Source of the DNA: CAVXSP01 sp963724645
GTDB lineage: Bacteria > Acidobacteriota > Vicinamibacteria > Vicinamibacterales > SCN-69-37
Length of the DNA stretch: 64,000 bases
Assembly: GCA_963724645.1 (NCBI GenBank)
Contig: CAVRVJ010000001.1
Coordinates: 496,001-560,000, forward strand
Direction of reading: 5' to 3'
In this document: positions 1 to 10,381 of the stretch, in pieces
Layout of the letters: each line of letters opens with the position of its first letter
Position numbering within the stretch: position 1 is the stretch's first letter
Position numbers and translations under genes: made by a program
Notes under the pieces: generated by a model
What the model saw: only the letters and a program-made list of their open reading frames with translations
Databases searched by the model: none
What the model was told of the DNA's origin: nothing

Positions 1-157
1 CCGTGGCGCCTCGATCGCGGCGCCACTGGATCCAGTCGGCGGCCTGCGGCGCCCGAAGTATCTGGTCCGTCACGGGAACGAAGCCGGCGCGGGTGGCGCT
101 TGTCACGGCGGCCGTCACTGCGATCGCCAGGCCAGCCAGTGCGGGGCGTCGTATCAT
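1..157 (-). CDS. PQQ-dependent alcohol dehydrogenase-like protein, N-terminal fragment
   Basis: Only the first ~52 codons lie in the window; the gene runs off the left edge. The ATG at 157 opens a short signal peptide (MIRRPALAGLAIAVTAAV...) followed by FVPVTDQILRAP and QAADWIQWRRDRG. The 'PVTD-x-hydrophobic ... DW-x-x-WRR' pattern is the usual beginning of mature PQQ-dependent alcohol/methanol-type dehydrogenases, which are periplasmic eight-bladed propellers passing electrons to cytochrome c. The catalytic parts are outside the window, so substrate and completeness cannot be judged. It is transcribed in the same direction as, and downstream of, the spermidine-synthase-like gene ending at 205. 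Confidence 0.6.
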   Translation of the reverse strand, partial: MIRRPALAGLAIAVTAAVTSATRAGFVPVTDQILRAPQAADWIQWRRDRGAT

Positions 158-204
158 TCCGGCATTCTACGCCTCGCTCGAGACGGATCGCCGGCCGGGT
201 CGTC

Positions 205-2512
205 CTACTGCCACACGAACACGCTCAGCAGATTGTTGAAGTCGTCCGTCCACACGGTGGTGCCGGGCCGGGGCGCGGGTTGGACCCAGGTCGGGTTGTC
301 GGCCAGCCCGCCGAGTGCACCTGAAGAGCGCGCGAGAACCGCCCATTGCGACGGCATCATGCCGCGCCCGGCCAGACCCGGATCGATCTGCAGATCGTTG
401 CGTGCCCGGTACGCCAGCCCGGCATCGAGCGCGAGGTTTGCCAGGACCGTCCCCAGGTCGAGATGCCGGTTGCTGATGTTGAACACCAACAGACCGTTTG
501 GCGAGAGCTTGTCGAGATAGAGGCGAATGGCCTCCCGTGTGATCAGGTGAATGGGGATCGCGTCGGAGCTGTAGGCGTCGAGGACGATGAGATCGTACTC
601 GCCTGGCGCCGCCGACTTGAGCGAGAGGCGGGCGTCGCCGACGACGATACGGGCGTCAGGGGCGCAGTCGCGCAGGAACGTGAAGAGCCCGGGGTCGCGC
701 GCAATCTCCACCACCGCCGGATCGATCTCGTAGAACGTCCACGCCTGTCCCGGCTGGCGATAACACGCTGTCGATCCTGCGCCAAGACCGACGACGGCCA
801 CTCGCCCGTCCGGGTGTTCCCGGTTGAACGGCGCAAGGATTTCGCCGAGCGGCCCGTTCGTGTCGAAGTAGGTCAGCGGCTCCCTGCGCCGGGCCGGGTC
901 GAGGCTTTGAGCGCCATGCATCGTATTGCCATGACCGAGCACGTGATACCGACCCGACGGCAACAGCATGACGCGATTGAGGCCAAAGAACGTGCGGTCG
1001 GCGTAGATGAGGGTCCCTTTGCCCGCGGTGTAGAAGGCGCTCGCCACGACGACAGCGCCCAGGCTCAGCCCGAATCTGATCGGCCGCCGAACGAACGTGA
1101 GGCAGATGAGCACCGGCAGACCGAACATCACGGCTCTGATCGACCAGTCCGCCTCCTTGGCCGGATCCTGGAGCGTCCAGACAAGCACGGTTGTCAACGC
1201 GAACACGGTCAGCGGCAGCGTGAGGTCGAGGACGAGAGGAATGAGGCGGCTTCGTCGCTGCAGTTCCGCCTCGCGACTCAATCGCCTGGCCCGTCGGCGA
1301 TTCGCGACCTTGCGCTGGGCGCTTCCTGTACTCGTCGCCGTGCGGGGCGCGACGAGCAGCGCTGTAATCACCAGCGTCAGGGGGTACTCGACGACCTGGT
1401 CGAACAAGACGGGTGCGACCAGCGAATTGAACAAGCCGCCGAGCGCGCCGCCGAGCGACACCCACAGGTAAAACTCGGCGACGAACACGGGCGCCGGCCG
1501 TCGCCGGGCCAATTCGCCGTGACACGCCATTGCGACGACGAAGAACGACAGAAGGTGGCCCGAGATGAACCACCATTCCGTCGATTCCTGTTTCGTGGCA
1601 ATGAGGAAGATGAGTCCCGCCAGGCCGAGCGGTGTGAGCACCAGGGACACCGAGTGCGGCACCAGCGGCCGGGACGCAAAGGTCAGGACGAACGTCAGCA
1701 GATAGAGCGCCAGCGGGATCACCCAGAGCAGCGGGATCGCCGAGATGTCGGTCGACAAGTACGTCGTCACGCTCAACATCAAGCTGACGGGGGCGGCCGC
1801 CAGCCCCAGCCACATCAGTCGCTCGTGAAGCGTGGGCGCCGGCGCCAGTTCCTCATGAGGTGGCGCCGCGGTCGATGAGCGCGCGGCTCGCCTCCAGATG
1901 ATCGCGACGCAAGCGCCCACAAGTGCCATTAGGAGCAAGTAGCCTCCGGCCCACCAGCGGCCTTGATCGCTGAGGCGCAGCCATCGCTCCACGACCAACG
2001 GGTATCCGAGGAGAGACAGCAAGCTTCCGAGATTGCTCGCGCCGTACAGAAAGTACCGGATCCGCGGCGCGAGTGTGCCCGCTCTCGACGAACCAGCGCT
2101 GCAAGAGCGGACTCGTGGTGGAGACGACAAAGAACGGGAGCCCGACCGCAATCGAGAGCAACGCCAGGAGCGACAGCACGGGCGCCGCTGTCACGGCCGG
2201 CAGCCAGTCCGCCGGGATGTCGATCGGCAGCACCAGCAGGGGCAGCGGCAGGACGGCAAGATGAAGCACAAACTGGCGGCGCAGCGAGATCCAACGCGTG
2301 AGGGCGTACGCATAGGCGTAGCCGGCCAGCAGGACGCACTGATAGAAGACGACCGCCGTGTTCCAGACTGCCGCCGATCCCCCCAGGAGCGGCAGCGCCA
2401 TTCGCGCGAACATCGGCTGCAGCACGAACAACAGGGCTGCGCTGGCGAAGATCGTGAGCGTATAGATCCCCACGATGAGGCGGTGGCTGTCGGCAGACCT
2501 CGGCGGTGCCAT
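205..2512 (-). CDS. Membrane-fused spermidine synthase-like protein (one frameshift)
   Basis: A protein of ~768 residues: an N-terminal half of many hydrophobic helices (starting MAPPRSADSHRLIVGIYTLT) and a C-terminal spermine/spermidine-synthase-type methyltransferase fold. The nucleotide-binding glycine motif is visible as VAVVGLGAGSTACY, followed by the acidic FYEIDPAVVEIA and the LIVLDAYSSDAIP segment that in true synthases carries the catalytic aspartate. Such MFS-like/SpeE fusions are common in environmental bacteria and their substrate is unproven. The reading frame breaks near 2056-2059, where an extra C in 'taccgga' moves ...HTRAADP out of frame; removing it gives ADPYFLYGASNLGS and one continuous ORF. 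I chose the ATG at 2512 because the hydrophobic region starts right after it. The longer reading to 2758 is low-complexity and unlikely. Confidence 0.75.
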
Positions 2513-2758
2513 TCGCGCGCACGATAGTCTCGACACCCGTGGTTCGTCCAGCGCGCGCCACTGGGGTGCCGCCGCCCGATCGCCAAAACGGAAAGACAGG
2601 CCGGTCCGGCCACACGAACCTCCAGCGCTTGAAAGTCGCTTGCGGAACCACCGGATATAGGGCGTCCGATGGACCCGGAAATGAGCGCGGCGTGGCAGGA
2701 GCGGCCGGGTTAGAATAGCCGTCCGCCAGCGACAGCGGACGTTCTCAGGAGGCGTCAC

Positions 2759-4011
2759 GTGAGAAAGTCTCCCCGGCAGGAAGAGTCACCAGACGTCGAT
2801 CTGGTCGCTGAGTTTCCGCGGGAACAGACGGACGGGCTGCCACCTCCAGTCGAACGCACGAGCATTTTCACGTACGTGCCCGCCACACCAGCGGACCCAG
2901 GCGTGGTGCCCGATGAGCCAGCGACGCGGTGGCTGAAACGGCCACGTCTGCGGGGCGACGACTACCTTCCCCAGGCGTCGTTCCAGTCGATTGACCCACA
3001 CCAGGCTGCCGGGCCCAACGGTCGCGAGGTGCGCGATAGAGTCTCGACTGGCGGCATCGTGACGTTGCGCGCCTCGTCGGTCTTTGCTGGACGAGCAGCG
3101 CTCGACTGGTGGCAACGCGTTGTGGCGGCATCGGTTGATGGCAGCCGCCGGTTCGCGGCCAGGGCGCATGCCTCATGGCGCGATGCTGTCCGGCAGCCAT
3201 TGCGCGCGGCGCTTTCCACGGTCAGGTTCCGCGAAATCATCTTCTCTTGTGCGGCAGTTGCCCTGGTCGCCGCGCAGACAGGCGGCGTGCAGACGGGAGG
3301 TGCGCAAATCGGGGAGATGCACCGCCTCGAATCGCAGCCATCTTCAGTGCGCTCGTTCGGCACGATCGCACGGCCGCCGGATTCCTCGACGCCAAGGCCG
3401 ATTGAAGTGCCCGTCAGTCCGTCTCTCGCGCCCCCAGTACAGTCGGCGACGAGCGTCGCGACTCCAGCACTGTCGGCGACGCCCATCGCGACGCCAGCCC
3501 CGTCGGCGACGCCCGTCGCGTCTCCAACACCGTCGGCGGCGCACGTCGCGGCGTCAGCCCCGCCGGGACGCCCGTCGCGTCTCCAACACCGTCGGCGGCG
3601 CACGTCGTGACGTCAGCCCCGCCGGCGACGCCCGTCGCGACGCCAGCCCCGGCGGCGGCGCGCGTCGCGTCTCCAACACCGTCGGCGGCGCGCGTCGTGA
3701 CGCCAACACCGTCGGCGACGCCGGTCGCGACGCCACCATCGCGCCGCCGCGAGCCGGAGCGGACCCAAGCGCCGCCGTCGGCCGTGTCCGGGGCGACCGG
3801 ATCGCTGCTCGTCGAGTCCGAACCGAGCGGCGGCCAGGTATTTCTCAATCAGGTCCCGGTGGGAGTGACGCCGCTCAAGCTACCCAATGTCCAGGCGCGC
3901 GCGTATGCCTTACGGGTGGACGCCCAGGGGTACTCACGTTGGTCACGTGGGATCTATGTCATCGTCGGCCAGCAGCAGCGGATCACCGCACGGTTGGAAC
4001 GCGAGCGGTAG
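2759..4011 (+). CDS. PEGA-domain protein with Pro/Thr/Ala repeat linker (one frameshift)
   Basis: GTG start at 2759 with a good ribosome site (caggagg, 7 bases upstream) and a TAGAAT -10-like box at 2711. The ~417-residue product has a charged N-terminus of ~150 residues with no recognised domain, a single hydrophobic segment (about residues 160-175, EIIFSCAAVALVAA), a long Ala/Thr/Pro/Ser-Val repeat linker encoded by the 30-bp tandem repeat at 3425-3740, and a C-terminal PEGA domain (GSLLVESEPSGGQVFLN ... PLKLPNV ... YALRVDAQGYSRW). PEGA domains are small beta-sandwiches found outside the membrane in surface and signalling proteins. The frame is lost at ~3566, where one repeat unit reads ccggga instead of ccggcga; restoring one C joins both halves. 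N-terminal function unknown. Confidence 0.65.
3425..3740 (+). repeat. 30-bp tandem repeat inside PEGA gene
   Basis: About ten head-to-tail copies of a 30-bp unit (consensus starting gtcgcgacgccagccccgtc) encode a repeated ten-residue Val-Ala-Thr-Pro-Ala-Pro-Ser-Ala-Thr-Pro module. Copies differ mainly by substitutions; one (starting ~3545) is 29 bp and breaks the frame. There are no unique spacers, so this is a coding repeat and not a CRISPR array. Confidence 0.85.
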
Positions 4012-4055
4012 TTACTCAAGCCTGCGCTATACAGCCTTGCGGTACGATCCATGCC

Positions 4056-4532
4056 TTGGGAGATGCCCTCGCTCGATTCAAGGCGGCGCAGGACGATTCT
4101 CACAGCGGGTTCGCAGCGGCGCTCCGCGAATTGAGAGTCGGACGGAAGCGCAGCCACTGGATCTGGTACGTCTTCCCGCAGCTTGCCGGGCTGGGCATGT
4201 CGCCGATGGCCGTGACCTATGGACTGCGCGATGTCGACGAAGCGATCGCCTACCTGCACGACCCGTTGTTGCGCCAACGGCTGATCGCGGTCACGAGGGC
4301 TGCGGCAGAGAAGACCGCGGCGGGTGTGTCCGAACTCATGGGCTCCGAGATCGACGCGCGCAAGCTGGTCTCGTCGATGACGCTGTTCGGGGCGCTTGCG
4401 CGGCGCCTGCACGCTCTCGATCCGCACGACGACTATGAGACGCTCGCGGCGGACGCCGACGCGATCCTTCGTGCAGCCGAGCGAGAGGGCCTGCCGGCGT
4501 GCGAGTTCACGCGCAAGAGGCTCGGGATCTAA
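4056..4532 (+). CDS. DUF1810 family protein
   Basis: A compact cytosolic protein of ~158 residues matching DUF1810 along its whole length. Visible family features are DALARFKAAQ at the start, the strongly conserved ELRVGRKRSHWIWYVFPQ block, LGMSPMAVTYGL, and the closing KLVSSMTLFGALA helix. The family is widespread and calpastatin-like in older annotation, with no established reaction. No ATG fits; the TTG at 4056 places the first conserved helix immediately after the start, so I chose it, though the exact start is uncertain. Its stop codon overlaps the stop of the convergent molybdenum hydroxylase gene by four bases. Confidence 0.75.
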   Translation: MGDALARFKAAQDDSHSGFAAALRELRVGRKRSHWIWYVFPQLAGLGMSPMAVTYGLRDVDEAIAYLHDPLLRQRLIAVTRAAAEKTAAGVSELMGSEIDARKLVSSMTLFGALARRLHALDPHDDYETLAADADAILRAAEREGLPACEFTRKRLGI

Positions 4533-6693
4533 CCCGCCTTGATCGCCGCGAGGACGCGCGCCGGCGTCATCGGCAGCTGCCGGAGGCGCGCACCAGTGGC
4601 ATCGAAGACGGCGTTGGCGAGGACGGCGCCCATCGGCACGACCGACGGCTCGCCGCCGCCCTGGGCCGGCAGGTCGGACTTCACCATCACGGCTTCGAGC
4701 GTCGGCATCCACGAGAACCGCGGGAGCTGGTACGTGCCGAAGTTGCGGTCGGTGACCTCGCCGTTCTTGAAGTGCACCTCCTCGGAGAGGCAGTAGCCGA
4801 GGCCCTGCATCATGCCGCCGACGATCTGCTGTTCCAGGCCGTCCGGATTGATGATCAGGCCACAGTCCTGCGCACAGACAACGCGCACGACCTGAATGCG
4901 GCCGGTGGCCTTGTCGACCTTCACTTCAGCCATGTTCGCGACGTACGCGCCGGCATCTGCGCCGATCGCGACGCCGACGCCACGGCCGCTCGGACCGGCT
5001 TTCGGCGTCCAGCCGAACTTTTTCGCCACGGCTTCGAGCGCGCCGCGCGCGCGCTCGTCCTTGAGATTCTTCAGGCGGAATTCCACCGGATCCATTCCGG
5101 CTTTCGCCGCCATGATGTCGATCTGCGACTCGCGGCCGAACGCGTTGGCGTTGGCCCCCGGCGCACGCCACGGGCCGACCGCGAACGGATTCATGCCCGG
5201 CGTGGCGCCCTGCCAGCCGCCGCGCACGAGCGTCTTGTGGTGCGGGATGTCGTAGAGATGCTCCGCGCCGCGTGAGCCCGCGCCGACAACCGTGTAGTCC
5301 CAGAAGGTGATCCGGTTGGCCGCGTCGAGGCCGGAGCGGATCGTCAGCACCGTGGCCGGATCGAACGTGTCGTAGAAGAACTCTTCCTCGCGGCTCCAGA
5401 GCACGCGCACCGGCACACCCGCCGCCACGGCGAGTCGTGCGGCTTCGATCGCCTGCCGGCTCGCACTCTTGCCGCCGAATCCGCCGCCCACGTATGGGGT
5501 GATCACGCGGACCTTCTCCGGCGGGAAGCCGAGCGCATTCGCGATCTGCGACTTGAGCGGAAACGGCGTCTGCGTGCTCGCCCATACGGTGATCTTGCCG
5601 TTTTCGACGGCGGCCACCGCGGCGTGCGGCTCCATCGGGGCGTGGGCGACGTAACCCTTGAGGTACTTCTCGTCGAACACCCTCGTTGCAAGCTTCTGGC
5701 CGGCCGCCAGATCGCCGGCACTCGCCAGGACGCTGCCCTCCGGCGCCGCCTTCACGATGTGGTCGAAGATCGTCTGGTCGGTGACGGTCGAGGGCGACGC
5801 CGTGAACGTCGCCTTCACGAGGCGCAGCGCCTTCTCGGCCTCGTCACGATGGGCGTGCAGCACGGCGACAATGTCGCGATCGCGCACGACGCGGACGCCG
5901 TCTACCTTCTCGGCGGCCGAGGTGTCGACCGACGCGAGCTCGGCGCCGTGCGCGGGCGGCCGCACGAGCCGCGCGTGCAGCGCGCCCGGCGGCGCGATGT
6001 CGCCGGCATATCTCGCTGCCCCCGTCACCTTCTCCCGTCCATCGCGCCGCTGTGTCGTCGTGCCGACGATCTCGAATGCCGACGGCGCCTCGAGGGTGGG
6101 CTGGACCGAAACCTTGCGCTCGATGCGCTTGCCTTCGGTGAGCTGTCCGTACGTAAGCCGCTTCGTGCGATCCGTCCGGTGCACCACCGTCCCAGCGTCC
6201 ACGGTCAGCTCGGAGGCCGGCACCTTCAACCGCTCGGCCGCCATGTCGATCAGGACGAGCTTCGCCTCGGCGGCGGCGCGGCGCAGCACGGGACCGAACT
6301 GGCGTGTGCTGAGCGACCCGTACGTGCCGCTGTCGAACGGGCACAGGTCCGTGTCGCCCATGACAATGTCGACCGAGGAGAGCGGCACGTCGAGCTCGTC
6401 GGCCGCCATCTGGGGAAGCGAGGTCATCACGCCCTGGCCCATTTCGATTTTGCCCACCAGGCACGTCACGCGTCCGTCCGCGCCGATGTGCAGGAAGGCG
6501 TTCAGGTCCGTCGCCGCGCTGCCGCCGCGGCCCTGCAGCGGCGCGGCCAGCGACGGCCGGAGGTTGAACATCACGAGCAGGCCGGCGGTGGTGAACTTGA
6601 GGAAGTCGCGGCGGTCGAACGTGGGGATGTATCCCCAGCCGTCCGGCACCTCCATGTCGCGATCGAAGTTCTCTTCGTTCTTGACGAGGGCGC

Positions 6694-6697
<4 letters not shown>
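4529..6697 (-). CDS. Molybdopterin-binding subunit of isoquinoline 1-oxidoreductase-type hydroxylase
   Basis: 722 residues, the large catalytic subunit of a two-component xanthine-oxidase-family hydroxylase. A twin-arginine signal (TFDRRDFLKFTTAG, about residue 30) indicates export to the periplasm. The cofactor-binding regions are present: VGKIEMGQGVMTSLPQM, PYVGGGFGGKS, WRAPGANANAF and the C-terminal GGGEPSVVPMGAVLANA, whose glutamate is the expected catalytic base. Length (~720) and the lack of an FAD domain fit the isoquinoline/aldehyde/nicotinate oxidoreductase beta subunits rather than xanthine dehydrogenase. The start at 6697 overlaps the stop of the upstream 2Fe-2S gene (ATGA), showing an operon with translational coupling. 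The substrate, an N-heterocycle or an aldehyde, cannot be told from sequence. Confidence 0.9.
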
Positions 6698-7173
<476 letters not shown>

Positions 7174-7337
7174 GGAGCATATTATGCGCCTGAAACACGG
7201 CCTCGGGCCGGTTCGGCCAACAGCCGGCCGGCCCTCCGTCGGCGCGTGTGACGTACGGGCAACTCGATGCCCTCCGACGACCGGCGCCGATCAGGTGGGG
7301 GAATCTGGCCACACGCCCGATCTCGGTGGAATGCGCT

Positions 7338-8075
7338 TCAGAAGCGGTATCTGATGCCCATCGTGAAGGGCATGGCCCAACGCGAGCTGTGATCGTTGAT
7401 TGTCCCAAGACCGGTTCCGGCCAACTGATCCACTTGCGACATTCCGGAGACATAGCGAATGCCGACTTGAGCAAACGCGTCGACTGCCGGTGTCAGGCCG
7501 AATGCCGCTCCGATGTTGCCGGACAGCGTCACCACTGCCGTCGAGTCATAAAAATTCGTCGCGGGGCTCACGTAGTTGATCGAAGGCGCGGCCAGCACGA
7601 TATCCGTCCTGTCGATGAAGCCCACGCCAATCGTGCCTTCGCCGTATCCGCGAATAGACCCTTTGATCGGAACGTACTGCCGGTACCCGAAGTCCATGCT
7701 GAGGTTCTGGTAATCACCGTACTGGGCATACAAGTTGGATACGCCGAGATCGCCCATTCTCGTCAGATCGGCGTCAAGCGATTGAAACGTGAACGTGAGC
7801 CGAAGTTCCGAGTTCTCGCTGAGCAGATAGCCGCCGCCAAACCGCAGGTGCAGGCCGGTACCGTAGACGTCCTCGTACTTGTTCCTCAAGATCACCACGG
7901 ATTGACCGTTGAGCGTGCCGATGGCGCTCGAGTTGATGTTGCCGCTGATCGAGCGGTCCCACCCCATGCCAAAGTCCACGCTCCAGCGATGCTCCAACGA
8001 GGTCTGTGCGGATGCGCTCGAAGTGAACGAAAGGGCCGCCGCTGCGAGCATGCCGCAAGTGAGAGTTCTGAACAT
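7338..8075 (-). CDS. Outer-membrane beta-barrel protein
   Basis: 245 residues with a cleavable signal peptide ending ...SSASAQ (about residue 24). The rest is alternating polar/aromatic beta strands (HLRFGGGYLL, LRLTFTFQSL, NLSMDFGYRQYVPI, IGAAFGL) and ends in GIRYRF, the C-terminal phenylalanine signature recognised by the outer-membrane assembly machinery. The size suggests an 8-10 strand barrel of the OmpA/OmpW-like type without a periplasmic domain. No partner gene is evident. Function beyond an outer-membrane location is unknown. Confidence 0.75.
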   Translation of the reverse strand: MFRTLTCGMLAAAALSFTSSASAQTSLEHRWSVDFGMGWDRSISGNINSSAIGTLNGQSVVILRNKYEDVYGTGLHLRFGGGYLLSENSELRLTFTFQSLDADLTRMGDLGVSNLYAQYGDYQNLSMDFGYRQYVPIKGSIRGYGEGTIGVGFIDRTDIVLAAPSINYVSPATNFYDSTAVVTLSGNIGAAFGLTPAVDAFAQVGIRYVSGMSQVDQLAGTGLGTINDHSSRWAMPFTMGIRYRF

Positions 8076-8606
8076 GTATTGGTGCCTCCGACGCCGTGCA
8101 AGGCGAGAGACGTGCCAGGTCGCCCATCGCGAGTATTCCGCGAGCGGCCGCCGCGCTCACGGCGGGTTGAGGTACTGCCCACGGCCCGCCGTGGATCGGG
8201 CTTCGCGAGCGCAAGGATCGCTCGACCGACGTGCTGCTCAGCCTGGAGACGCTGTTTCGAAGGTGGACCAGAACTTCTGCGTCGATAGGCGGAGCCAGAC
8301 CATCATCGAGACGCAGCAGTGTTTGGCGCTCGCCCCGTTTCCGACCCACGCTGGATCCGTCTGCGCGGCGCTTATCGACGATCCGGAGTATCGCCTGTCT
8401 TTCGCCAGACGCCTATCGCGCCAGCAAGCTCGCGCCGGCCGTCGAGCGACATGAGCGCAAGCCTAGGATTGTGCGTCACTGGACGAATGGCACCAGCGAT
8501 TCACATCCAGCCCGATTCGGCTTGCGCTCCCGATTTGTCGTTCTTGGCCGCCTTGAAGCGACATGGAGAACGTCGGGCTAGAGCCTTAGAACTGTCCCCC
8601 GCTGGC
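8076..8606. other. Intergenic region, nothing recognised
   Basis: About 530 bases upstream of the beta-barrel gene and downstream of the 8607 gene. The open frames here have no domain, signal peptide or ribosome site and are arginine/serine-rich in the manner of out-of-frame GC-rich DNA. I see no tRNA, repeat or clear terminator. It presumably holds the promoter of the gene starting at 8075. Confidence 0.5.
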
Positions 8607-9095
8607 CTACGGCTGGCAGCGATCGCTCAGATGTTTCACTGACATCACCCGCAACTGAGGAACGTTGGTCTGCGCGATCTTCTCCGTGGTCTCGACCTTC
8701 TGGTCCGGCTGACCCTTCACGTGAGTTTCGGTCTTGGTCTCAATCTTGGTCTTGTCGTCACCGGCCGGGATCAAAATCGCCGTAACTTCGACCCTCCGTC
8801 CGACTTCTTTCTGAAAGTCCACCTGGGCCCCCGGGACGAGCACGTACTTACCCGACGTGGTCGTCTTGATCTGATCGCCGGAGCGCTCGATTTTGGTCTC
8901 GGTCTTGCCCTCCTTCACCGGAAAGGCGTTCTCGAGAAAGAAACTGTCTGTACTGGCCGCGCTGGTCATGCAACCCGTGTAGGTCACAAGCTGCGCATGT
9001 TCTGCCTTGGTCGTCGTTGTCGACTTGACGTCCTGCGCCTGCACTAAAGCCACGCCGGCCGTCGCAACCGTGAACGCCAGAAGTAGGTTCCTCAT
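8607..9095 (-). CDS. Exported hypothetical protein, Thr/Lys-rich
   Basis: ~162 residues from the ATG at 9095, which sits behind a purine-rich ribosome site (ggaggggag). An earlier in-frame ATG at 9113 is possible. The first ~20 residues (MRNLLLAFTVATAGVALVQA) form a signal peptide. The mature part is rich in Thr, Lys and Glu (KTKIETKTETHVKGQPDQ) and contains LVTYTGCMTS near the front and one more Cys near the C-terminus, which could form a disulfide. No known domain is recognised. The balanced composition and real signal peptide argue that it is a genuine secreted or periplasmic protein. Confidence 0.6.
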   Translation of the reverse strand: MRNLLLAFTVATAGVALVQAQDVKSTTTTKAEHAQLVTYTGCMTSAASTDSFFLENAFPVKEGKTETKIERSGDQIKTTTSGKYVLVPGAQVDFQKEVGRRVEVTAILIPAGDDKTKIETKTETHVKGQPDQKVETTEKIAQTNVPQLRVMSVKHLSDRCQP

Positions 9096-9463
9096 GGCCT
9101 GTCTCCCCTCCATTTACTTCGTAGATGCATGACTTGGGCCATCGCCATCGACCAGGTCTCCGGTTGAAAAGTCCCCTACCCGGTGACCAATTACACTGCA
9201 GCAATCTTCAGTTGATCCCAGGGCTCGAAGGTCTAACGTTCCGTGGCCCGAACGTGGGAGATTGCCAACGCGGCTCAATGTTAGAGCGCCGGATCCAGGA
9301 AACTGCTTCCGAAGAATCGACACAAAGTCATTCAGTACGAAACCGTGTCTGGGAGCAAAATACTAATCTTTACGTGACAAGCGAACGGGCACCGATCGGC
9401 GTTCCGGCGCGGACGCCCGCGTTGACGCCCACGCGGAAATAACGAGGTGGAAACCGGCGGACG
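9096..9463. other. Divergent intergenic region
   Basis: About 370 bases separate the exported protein (minus) from the sirtuin gene (plus). The stretch is less GC-rich than its surroundings, as expected for a region holding two divergent promoters, but I could not identify convincing -35/-10 pairs, operators or a small gene. Confidence 0.4.
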
Positions 9464-10279
9464 ATGTGGATGGCTGACCCGCAGTTCTCCAACGAGAAAA
9501 TACAAACCGGACACGGGCGGACGGGTCAGGTTCGGACTCGTCATCTCCGGGTCCTTGCGGTGACGGGGGCGGGCATCTCGGCCGAAAGTGGCATCCCGAC
9601 GTTTCGCGGCGCCGGCGGCTACTGGCGCACCTTCGCCGCTGCGGACCTCGCGACCGTCTCGGCGTTCGAGCGGCACCCGGATGTTGTCTGGACGTGGTAC
9701 CGCGAGCGCCGCGCCCTGGTCCGCAAGGCGCAGCCCAACCCTGCGCACGATGCGCTCGTGAAGCTTGCGTCGCATGTCGGCGATTTCCTGCTGCTCACGC
9801 AGAACGTGGATGATCTGCACGCGCGCGCCTCATACGACGGCGTCCATCTCGGCGCCCATCGGATCGTTCAGATCCACGGCGATCTCTTCGTGACACGGTG
9901 CTCCCGATGCGACTTCGCCCGGCGCGACGCGCACGAGGACGAACCTGGCGTTCCCGCGTGTCCGCGCTGCGGCGCGCCGATGCGTCCGGGCGTCGTCTGG
10001 TTCGACGAAGAACTGGATCCGCGGAATGTCGCGCGCGTGAACGCATTCGTCCTGCCGGCCCGCGCCGACGTCGTATTGGTCGTCGGCACCACCGCGGCGT
10101 TCGACTACATCGTCGAATGGACACGGCGAGCGGCGGGATCGACCGGCACAATCGTGGAAATCAATCCCGACGAGACACCGCTCTCGCGAGCAGCCACGAG
10201 GACCGTGCGGGAGCCGGCAGCGGTGGCCCTGCCGCGCATTGTCGACGACGTGATCGAAGGCGGAGGGGCGCCGCGGTAA
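9464..10279 (+). CDS. cobB: NAD-dependent protein deacylase, sirtuin (Sir2/CobB family)
   Basis: 271 residues with all sirtuin hallmarks: GAGISAESGIPTFR (residues 35-48) for NAD binding, TQNVDDLH (about 112), catalytic histidine H138 in IHGDLF, and a zinc ribbon of C146, C149, C166 and C169 (CSRC ... CPRC). Class III members (SIRT5, CobB) carry a Tyr-x-x-Arg acyl-carboxylate pocket; here WYRERR places Y79 and R82 at that spot, suggesting desuccinylase/demalonylase as well as deacetylase activity. Cytosolic. The N-terminus up to the Rossmann motif is somewhat long (about 28 residues), so the true start could be the ATG at 9470. No operon partner. Confidence 0.92.
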   Translation: MWMADPQFSNEKIQTGHGRTGQVRTRHLRVLAVTGAGISAESGIPTFRGAGGYWRTFAAADLATVSAFERHPDVVWTWYRERRALVRKAQPNPAHDALVKLASHVGDFLLLTQNVDDLHARASYDGVHLGAHRIVQIHGDLFVTRCSRCDFARRDAHEDEPGVPACPRCGAPMRPGVVWFDEELDPRNVARVNAFVLPARADVVLVVGTTAAFDYIVEWTRRAAGSTGTIVEINPDETPLSRAATRTVREPAAVALPRIVDDVIEGGGAPR

Positions 10280-10381
10280 GGGCTGGGAGGCACGGACGCA
10301 CAGGCACACGAGTGGCTTGCCGCCGCCGGGCGACGAAGTGTATAGGTTCTGCTGCACCCGGCATAGTTCTGGAGGGTCAGT

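Noticed and set aside
346..1878. Long plus-strand open frame (510 codons) opposite the spermidine-synthase-like gene
   Set aside because: Its composition is that of an antisense GC-rich frame, and the minus-strand protein has clear SpeE motifs.
3425..3740. Possible CRISPR array
   Set aside because: Units are adjacent with no unique spacers, and they encode an in-frame ten-residue peptide repeat.
3084..4055. Long upstream extension of the DUF1810 reading frame
   Set aside because: It is the out-of-frame reading of the PEGA gene's 30-bp repeat (Arg/Gly/Asp-rich) and shows no family similarity.
8076..8606. Hypothetical proteins on either strand in this gap
   Set aside because: Frames are Arg/Ser-rich, without ribosome sites, signal peptides or domains; typical of GC-rich shadow frames.
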